DNA of 36,047 bases from assembly GCA_009777515.1 (NCBI GenBank), contig WRLR01000032.1, positions 1 to 36,047 on the forward strand, written 5' to 3'. Position 1 is the stretch's first letter, and the number at the start of each line of letters is the position of its first letter. Shown here one piece after another: positions 30,899-36,047 of this stretch. A model generated the notes under the pieces. That model was not told where the DNA came from, ran no database searches, and saw only the letters and a program-made list of their open reading frames with translations. This stretch comes from Oscillospiraceae bacterium. Lineage in GTDB: Bacteria > Bacillota > Clostridia > WRLR01. The translations under genes and the position numbers were made by a program.

Positions 30899-32119
30899 TT
30901 ACGCGCCCGCCAGAATCCTATTGATGCGCTCGATCAGCTCCAGGCACATGCGCCCGTTGTGGTACGGCTCCTTCCACTTGTTGACGCGCAAAATGTTCGG
31001 GTGCTTGTGCGCGCTGACGTCCGCCCGGAACAGCCATTCGCGGAACACGCCGCCCTCGCGGTCTGAAATATAGTCCTTAATATACTGTATGATGTCTTGC
31101 GCCAATTTTAGGTAGCGGTCGTCGTCCGTCAACTGGTACGCGTTGATGAAGCCGATCACCGCCTCCGCCTGCACCCAGTGCGACATCTCCAGGTTGTGGG
31201 GCCCGTTTTCATTGCCTTCATAGTATATGCCGCCCGTCTCCGGGTTGAGGCCCGCCTCACATGCTGCGGCGATGCGCACGGACGTATCCTTGTGCCGCTC
31301 GAACAGCTCTTCGTCGCCGTACGCCTCCAGCGCCTCGGTCAATAGCCACGCCCCCTCTATGTCGTGCCCATATGAGAACAGCGTGTCCGTCGCGCCCCAG
31401 TCGTCCAGCATGTACGGCTTGTAGTGGAAATGCTCCAGGTCTAAAAGCTTGGTCGTCATGATGTCGATGAGCGAGCCCACCTTCTCTCGCACCAGTGGGT
31501 CGTCGTCCACACGCATCAGATTTGTGTAGCTCTCTATCAGGTGCAGGTGGGTGTTGAGCGCCTTCGAGCCCATGGAGAGGTCGCGAATGTTAAAGCTTAC
31601 GTCGCGCCGCTTCCAGTCGCGCGTGAACGCCTCAAAATAGCCGCCGTAGACCTTGTCCAGCGCGTACTTCTCCAGATCGTCGTACATCTTGCGCGCCATA
31701 GCTGCGGCGTCCTTGTCCCCGCTCGCGCGCGCCAGTTCGGCGCCCCCGTAGATGATGAACGAAATGCCGTAGGGATATTTTGTCTCGTCCGCAGGCGATC
31801 CGTCCGCATGGACGTGCCAATACGAGCCGCCGTACTCGGGGTCGATGAAATATTTCTGGATGTAAGCTTTCGCGTGATTCGCCATGTCGAGGTAGCGCGG
31901 ATCTTTCATCACCCTGTAGGCGCTGGCAAACGTCCATAGCAGCCTCGCGTTAAGCACAATCGCGCGGTCGGCGTCCTTGATAGGAACTAGCTCGCGTGTC
32001 ACTTCGCCGTAGAAGCCGCCCTCCGGATCGTACGCGTGCTTAATATACATGTCCATCAGGTCCTTCATTTCATTTTCGGCCCAATCGTAAATCTGCTTAA
32101 GTTCTTTTTCGTTTTTCAT
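30899..32119 (-). CDS. Cellobiose 2-epimerase-like (AGE superfamily)
   Basis: Epimerises or isomerises the reducing end of beta-1,4-linked disaccharides (cellobiose to glucosyl-mannose, or mannobiose to mannosyl-glucose). 406 aa, (alpha/alpha)6 barrel. Seen: LNARLLWTFASAYR (about 56-69), YGISFIIYGGAELARASG, LNTHLHLIESYTNLMR (188-203), SYGHDIEGAWLL (249-260) with the His-Asp pair, WVQAEAVIGFINAYQL, and KEPYHNGRMCLELIERI at the end, with the second His. These patterns fit cellobiose 2-epimerase better than N-acylglucosamine 2-epimerase. AAAGGGGTGG lies about 10 nt before the ATG. Together with the GH9-like enzyme and importer it points to use of cello- or manno-oligosaccharides. Confidence 0.88.
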   Translation of the reverse strand: MKNEKELKQIYDWAENEMKDLMDMYIKHAYDPEGGFYGEVTRELVPIKDADRAIVLNARLLWTFASAYRVMKDPRYLDMANHAKAYIQKYFIDPEYGGSYWHVHADGSPADETKYPYGISFIIYGGAELARASGDKDAAAMARKMYDDLEKYALDKVYGGYFEAFTRDWKRRDVSFNIRDLSMGSKALNTHLHLIESYTNLMRVDDDPLVREKVGSLIDIMTTKLLDLEHFHYKPYMLDDWGATDTLFSYGHDIEGAWLLTEALEAYGDEELFERHKDTSVRIAAACEAGLNPETGGIYYEGNENGPHNLEMSHWVQAEAVIGFINAYQLTDDDRYLKLAQDIIQYIKDYISDREGGVFREWLFRADVSAHKHPNILRVNKWKEPYHNGRMCLELIERINRILAGA

Positions 32120-32277
32120 GCTGCCAAGCCACCCCTTTCATGAATCGACGGAAAATTCGCACCTTACAGCGCATTGATAGAAAATAAAGCATTGGTTGAT
32201 CATAAATGCGGCTGTTTTGTATGGTTGATTTGCCGCTTATATATCGTGTACATAAATCACGCATATTATATTCTTTA

Positions 32278-32306
32278 TTGACTTTTATGTATACAACGGT
32301 TACAAA
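32278..32306 (+). promoter_or_regulatory. Promoter placed so that transcription starts at the DUF362 ATG
   Basis: TTGACT at 32278-32283, a 17-nt spacer, TACAAA at 32301-32306, then six bases and the ATG at 32313. The expected first transcribed base is the A of the start codon. No Shine-Dalgarno is visible before this ATG. The divergent 32120-32312 gap also holds TATAAT on the minus strand (32270-32265). Confidence 0.5.
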
Positions 32307-32312
32307 TATATT

Positions 32313-33440
32313 ATGAGTATATATATTAACTACGGTAACGATCCTGCTGGCATGGCGGAGGAACTGATGCGCAGGGCCGATGTGGCTTCGCTGCTTCGGC
32401 CCGGGCTTCGCGTGACCATCAAACCCAACCTGGTAGTCGCACGCCCGGCGAGCGGCGGCGCCACGACGCACCCGGAGATCGTGGAAGGCGCCGTCCGCTA
32501 CCTGCGCGCGTGCGGCGTCGATGACATTACAATCGCCGAGGGTTCTTGGGTAGGGGCTGATACAGCGCGCGCGTTCGAGGCCTGCGGCTATGCGGCGCTG
32601 GCAAAAAAATACGGCGTAACGCTTGTCGATACTAAACATGATAAGGCAGTATCAGTAAAAAACCCCTATTTGGAAGGCATGAAGATATGCGAAAGCGCCG
32701 TAAGTGCTGATTTTATAATAAACGTCCCCGTGCTCAAAGGGCATTGCCAGACAGGCATGACATGCTGCCTCAAAAACATGAAGGGGCTTATTCCGGACAG
32801 CGAAAAGCGGCGCTACCATTCGGCGGGGCTCGACAGGCCCATAGCCGCGCTCGCCACTGTCGTCAAGCCGCAGCTCCACATTGTCGACAGCATTTGCGGC
32901 GATCTCGATTTTGAGGAAGGCGGAAACCCCGTAGTGTCGAATAGGATATTGCTTGGCTTTGACGCCGTTCTCCTGGACAGCTACTGCGCGCCGCTGATCG
33001 GCTACCGCCCAGACGACATAGGCCACCTGCGGCTTGCTAAAGAATTTGGCGCCGGCAGCTACGCGGGGCCGTCGACGCAAGTAATCGAGATGAACGCCGA
33101 CAAAAAGCCCACTGCGGGACGGACAAGAAGCGGCGCCAATAAGGAACACAGCGCCGGCGCCGGTGCGCGCAGGTACGCGGGGATGATCGACGAGGACGGA
33201 GCGTGTTCGGCGTGCTACGCGGCGCTGGTCTATGCGCTGAGCCACACAGGCGGGGCTGCCGCCAAAAGGTTGTCGCAGAGCGGCGGCGCGGGTAAAATCA
33301 AAGTGGGACAGGGCTTTGCCGGCAAAACGCTGAAAGGGCTGGGTTCCGGGAACTGCACGTCCGGCTGCGAAGCGTATGTAAAAGGCTGCCCGCCCTCTGC
33401 GCTGGACATAATGGAGTTTTTGAACGGAGTGCGGCATTGA
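32313..33440 (+). CDS. DUF362-domain protein with C-terminal cysteine motifs
   Basis: Family of unknown function, often found with ferredoxin-like iron-sulfur segments. 375 aa. Seen: N-terminal MSIYINYGNDPAGMAEELM, VTIKPNLVVARPASGGATTHPEIVEG, DDITIAEGSW, INVPVLKGHCQTGMTCCLKNMKGLIPDSEK and DSICGDLDFEEGGNP, all typical DUF362 elements. A Gly/Ala/Lys/Arg-rich low-complexity stretch of about 25 residues (near 268-292) then leads to GACSACYA (Cys 298 and 301) and NCTSGCEAYVKGCPP (Cys 348, 352, 359). The cysteine pairs could hold one iron-sulfur cluster; the spacing is not the standard ferredoxin one. Convergent with the topoisomerase gene, 64 nt apart. No ribosome site; see the promoter entry. Confidence 0.85.
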   Translation: MSIYINYGNDPAGMAEELMRRADVASLLRPGLRVTIKPNLVVARPASGGATTHPEIVEGAVRYLRACGVDDITIAEGSWVGADTARAFEACGYAALAKKYGVTLVDTKHDKAVSVKNPYLEGMKICESAVSADFIINVPVLKGHCQTGMTCCLKNMKGLIPDSEKRRYHSAGLDRPIAALATVVKPQLHIVDSICGDLDFEEGGNPVVSNRILLGFDAVLLDSYCAPLIGYRPDDIGHLRLAKEFGAGSYAGPSTQVIEMNADKKPTAGRTRSGANKEHSAGAGARRYAGMIDEDGACSACYAALVYALSHTGGAAAKRLSQSGGAGKIKVGQGFAGKTLKGLGSGNCTSGCEAYVKGCPPSALDIMEFLNGVRH

Positions 33441-33504
33441 CATTGCATCGTTTGCATGCGGCGTGGGCGCGGCGGGGGTTTATGCGCAGTGTGTGCTTCG
33501 TGCT

Positions 33505-35646
33505 CTATGTGCTGTAGGCGGGGCGGCCGGCGGCGGGCAGGGCGCGCGGGCGGAAGCGGCTGGGGCCTTCCAGGCCGGAGGATTCGGCGGGGCAGGCGCG
33601 GCCAAGCGCGGCGCCCCTCGACAGCTTCATTACCTGTATGCCTATCGCGTTGCGCGTCGCTTTCATGCCAATAGCTGCAGTATTTACCACCAACGCCCTG
33701 TCCCGGCTGGAAAAAATGGCGATGTCCCCGTCTTCGTAATGGCGGGCGATGTACGCCAACGGCGACTGCGTGGCGTACGCGTTGGCGAGGCGCTTGCGGT
33801 TCGTCTTGGTCGCGTAGGCGGCCATGCCGACCTTCGCGAACTTGCCGTTTGCGAAGCCGAACAGCATAAATCCGTCGTAGCTGCCCGCGACAGTGACGTA
33901 TACAATGCGCTCCCCCTCCGGGAGGTTCAGCACGCTGGACAGATACAGCCCCATTGACGAGGCCTTTGTCTCCGCGATGTCGTGAGCCTTTATCTTGCAC
34001 ACCTCGCCGCTGTTTGTGAACAACAGGAGTTCCGCGCGGTTGCTCGCCTCAATCTCCTGTATGACGGAGTCGCCTTCCTTTAGCTTGTGGTCGCCGGAAG
34101 ACCGTAGCGACGTCAGCGGGATTTTTTTTATGTAGTTCTGCTCGGTGAGGAACAGTTTGAGGTTGTAGTCCTCAATGAACTCTTCCTCCCCCATCGCTTC
34201 CACCTCGCCCTCGCCGACTATCGCGGTCAGGCGCGGTTTGCCGTATGTCTCCGCTACATACGCGAGCTGTTTTTTGATGAGCGCGCGGAGCCTCTTTTCG
34301 CTTTGCAACGTGCGTTCTATCGCCGCAATGTCGCGCCTGAGGGCGTCAATTTCCCCTGCCCTGTTGAGAATGTACTCCTCGTTCAGGTTGCGCAGGCGGA
34401 TATCGCATATGAAATCGGCCTGGGGCCTGTCGATGCCAAAGCCCTCCATCAGGTTCGGCACGACGTCCCTGTCGTTCTTTGTTCCGCGTATGATGCGTAT
34501 GGCCTTGTCAATGTCGACGAGGATGCCGTAAAGGCCCTCCAGCAGGTGCAGGCGCTCGACCTTGCGCGCGGCGTCGAACGCGAGCTGGCGCCTAACGCAG
34601 CCCGACCGGAACGACAGCCATTCGCCCAATAGCTCACGCACGCCCATGACGCGCGGTTTGCCGTTGATCAGCACATTGAAGTTGCAGCCGTAGCTGTCCT
34701 CCAGCGGCGTCATCCGGAACAGCCTTTTGGCTATTTCGTCCGGATCTGCGTTTTTTTTGATGTCGACGGCGATTTTAAGCCCCGAAAGGTCCGTCTCGTC
34801 CCTGACGTCGACCACATCTTTCAATCGGCCTTTTTTGACCAGATCGACGACGGCGTCTATAACCGCCTCCGCCGTCGTCGTGTATGGCAGCTCATATATT
34901 TCTATGCAACTGTTCTTCTTTTCGTAGCGGTAGCGCCCCCTCATGCGGAATGTGCCCCGGCCGGTCTCGAATATGTCCGCCATGGCCTTTTCATTGTATA
35001 TCAGCTCACCGCCGGACGGGAAGTCAGGCGCGGGCATGAGCGTGCGGATGTCCGCTTTCGGGTCGTCTATATATGCGATGGCGGCGGCGCACAGCTCGCG
35101 CAGGTTGAAGCACGCTATGTTGCTGGCCATCCCCACTGCAATGCCCTGGTTCACGTTTGCCAAGATGGCCGGGAACGACACGGGCAGCAGCAGCGGCTCC
35201 TTGGCGGTGCCGTCGTAGTTGTCGGTGAAATCGACCGTGTCCTCGTCGATGCCGCCGAAAACCTCCTCCGTGATTTTATCGAGCTTGACCTCGGTATACC
35301 TGGAGGCCGCGCACTGCTTGTCTCGCGAGAACTGCTTGCCGAAATTGCCCTTGGAATCTATATATGGGTGCAGCAGCGCGGCGTTGCCCCGCGTAAGCCG
35401 CACCATCGTTTCGTATATGTCGGACTCCCCGTGCGGGTTGAGCTTCATCGTCTGGCCGACGACGTTCGCGGACTTTGTGCGCGCCCCGTTCTGCAGGCCC
35501 ATTTTGTGCATGGTATACAGCAGTTTGCGGTGCGACGGCTTGAACCCGTCGATTTCCGGTATGGCCCTTGACACAATGACGCTCATCACATACGGCATGT
35601 AGTTTTTTTCAAGCGCGCTGATGATTGGCTGTTCGCTATCGGGCAT
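33505..35646 (-). CDS. parC: DNA topoisomerase type IIA subunit A (ParC/GyrA-like)
   Basis: Breaks and rejoins DNA in ATP-driven strand passage together with a GyrB/ParE subunit. 713 aa. Seen: FKPSHRKLLYTMHKMG, NPHGESDIYETMVRL (quinolone-pocket helix with Ser kept), GNFGKQFSRDKQCAASRYTEVKL with the catalytic Tyr at 117, GIAVGMASNIACFNL, then the coiled-coil region with EYILNRAGEIDALRRDI. From about residue 500 a beta-pinwheel has at least three visible blades (LLLFTNSGEVCKIK, FANGKFAKVG, FSSRDRALVVNTAA). The QFSRDK insertion in the active-site loop is of the clostridial ParC-like type. The last ~30 residues (Gly/Ala/Arg/Pro-rich) look like a repeat-derived tail. AAAGGA lies about 10 nt before the ATG. 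No parE lies next to it in the window. Confidence 0.93.
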   Translation of the reverse strand: MPDSEQPIISALEKNYMPYVMSVIVSRAIPEIDGFKPSHRKLLYTMHKMGLQNGARTKSANVVGQTMKLNPHGESDIYETMVRLTRGNAALLHPYIDSKGNFGKQFSRDKQCAASRYTEVKLDKITEEVFGGIDEDTVDFTDNYDGTAKEPLLLPVSFPAILANVNQGIAVGMASNIACFNLRELCAAAIAYIDDPKADIRTLMPAPDFPSGGELIYNEKAMADIFETGRGTFRMRGRYRYEKKNSCIEIYELPYTTTAEAVIDAVVDLVKKGRLKDVVDVRDETDLSGLKIAVDIKKNADPDEIAKRLFRMTPLEDSYGCNFNVLINGKPRVMGVRELLGEWLSFRSGCVRRQLAFDAARKVERLHLLEGLYGILVDIDKAIRIIRGTKNDRDVVPNLMEGFGIDRPQADFICDIRLRNLNEEYILNRAGEIDALRRDIAAIERTLQSEKRLRALIKKQLAYVAETYGKPRLTAIVGEGEVEAMGEEEFIEDYNLKLFLTEQNYIKKIPLTSLRSSGDHKLKEGDSVIQEIEASNRAELLLFTNSGEVCKIKAHDIAETKASSMGLYLSSVLNLPEGERIVYVTVAGSYDGFMLFGFANGKFAKVGMAAYATKTNRKRLANAYATQSPLAYIARHYEDGDIAIFSSRDRALVVNTAAIGMKATRNAIGIQVMKLSRGAALGRACPAESSGLEGPSRFRPRALPAAGRPAYST

Positions 35647-35743
35647 GCAAGGTTGTTCCTTTCATTTTCCGGATTTTTCACGAGGGGCAACACTATTGCG
35701 TAAATCAAAAAAAATGTATTGCTTTCTTGCATCAAAATAGTAA

Positions 35744-36047
35744 CTATAAGGTTTTAATATGTAATTCTATACGTTCGCTCCAGAGGACAGATGGAATAGA
35801 TGCGCTCATATTTGTAAAATCAGCATCCGCTTTTATTCCATATTCTTCACTGTGATATTGTTCATATATACCTTCCTCAATGCCTTCTAATTCGCTATCT
35901 GCCACTACAACGGGCGTTGCCTTTATTAAACCATGCGCATGGTTGAATTTGGCAAAAATTAAATAGATCCATTTTCCATTAAACAATTCTTTTAATTGAT
36001 TGAATGAATATTCTCTGCGTTCAGATTGCGGTATTATTTTATACAAG
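35744..36047 (-). CDS. Unknown protein, 5' end cut by the window edge
   Basis: About 100 residues visible, in an AT-rich segment unlike the neighbouring topoisomerase gene. Seen: a soluble, acidic C-terminal part with IYLIFAKFNHAHGLIKATPVVV and EEGIYEQYHSEEYG; no membrane segment or known motif. The first visible codon is a TTG at 36046 with no room to judge a ribosome site, so the true start may lie outside. It lies 97 nt upstream of parC on the same strand. I do not recognise the family. Confidence 0.45.
   Translation of the reverse strand, partial: LYKIIPQSERREYSFNQLKELFNGKWIYLIFAKFNHAHGLIKATPVVVADSELEGIEEGIYEQYHSEEYGIKADADFTNMSASIPSVLWSERIELHIKTL

Overview
The window reads as chromosomal DNA of an anaerobic, S-layer-bearing Bacillota, probably an uncultured clostridium. 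The evidence is an LplB/LplC-type sugar transporter with a lipobox-bearing binding protein, two SLH-domain proteins, a clostridial-style type IIA topoisomerase A subunit, GGAGG-type ribosome sites, and an Mbh/Mrp-type cation antiporter. Most of it is GC-rich. The first ~2.4 kb and the last ~0.4 kb are visibly AT-rich and may be of different origin. No tRNA, rRNA, transposase, CRISPR or phage gene was seen.

Layout. 65-2166 (minus): a soluble M1-like zinc peptidase relative and a membrane-anchored protein of unknown function. 2422-9477 (minus): a cell-surface cassette led by a secreted SLH protein with 35 cysteines in a strict periodic array, followed by two large paralogous membrane proteins, each with two glutamine-amidotransferase-like (DUF4350/GldG-like) modules. 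Its promoter is near consensus and is flanked by an 11-bp inverted repeat. 9585-11948 (minus): a GH95 alpha-L-fucosidase. 12115-16764 (plus): an Mrp/Mbh-like Na+/H+ antiporter operon, E-F-G-(MbhD+MbhE+MnhB fusion)-C-D. 16821-22579 (minus): SIS-HAD fusion, deoxyhypusine-synthase-like protein, PfkB/HldE-like kinase, RNA-methylase-like protein, and a small SLH protein. The first three suggest heptose-phosphate synthesis, perhaps for surface glycans. 23007-29667 (plus): a cytosolic GH9-like glycosidase, two ABC permeases and a binding lipoprotein, closed by a strong bidirectional terminator. 29806-32119 (minus): cellobiose 2-epimerase-like enzyme and a Gfo/Idh oxidoreductase, probably working on the same imported beta-linked oligosaccharides. 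32313-33440 (plus): a DUF362 protein that may be translated from a leaderless mRNA. 33505-35646 (minus): topoisomerase subunit A with no B subunit beside it. 35744-36047 (minus): a truncated unknown gene.

The most unusual global feature is repeat DNA. Short in-frame low-complexity blocks (Ala/Gly/Ser/Thr/Pro) interrupt or extend many otherwise conserved, unrelated proteins. Gene ends run into 14-17-bp tandem repeats. A dispersed palindrome family begins GTAGGG and keeps its symmetry although its arm sequences differ from copy to copy. The cysteine array of the SLH protein may be the extreme product of the same process and is the best candidate here for something undescribed.
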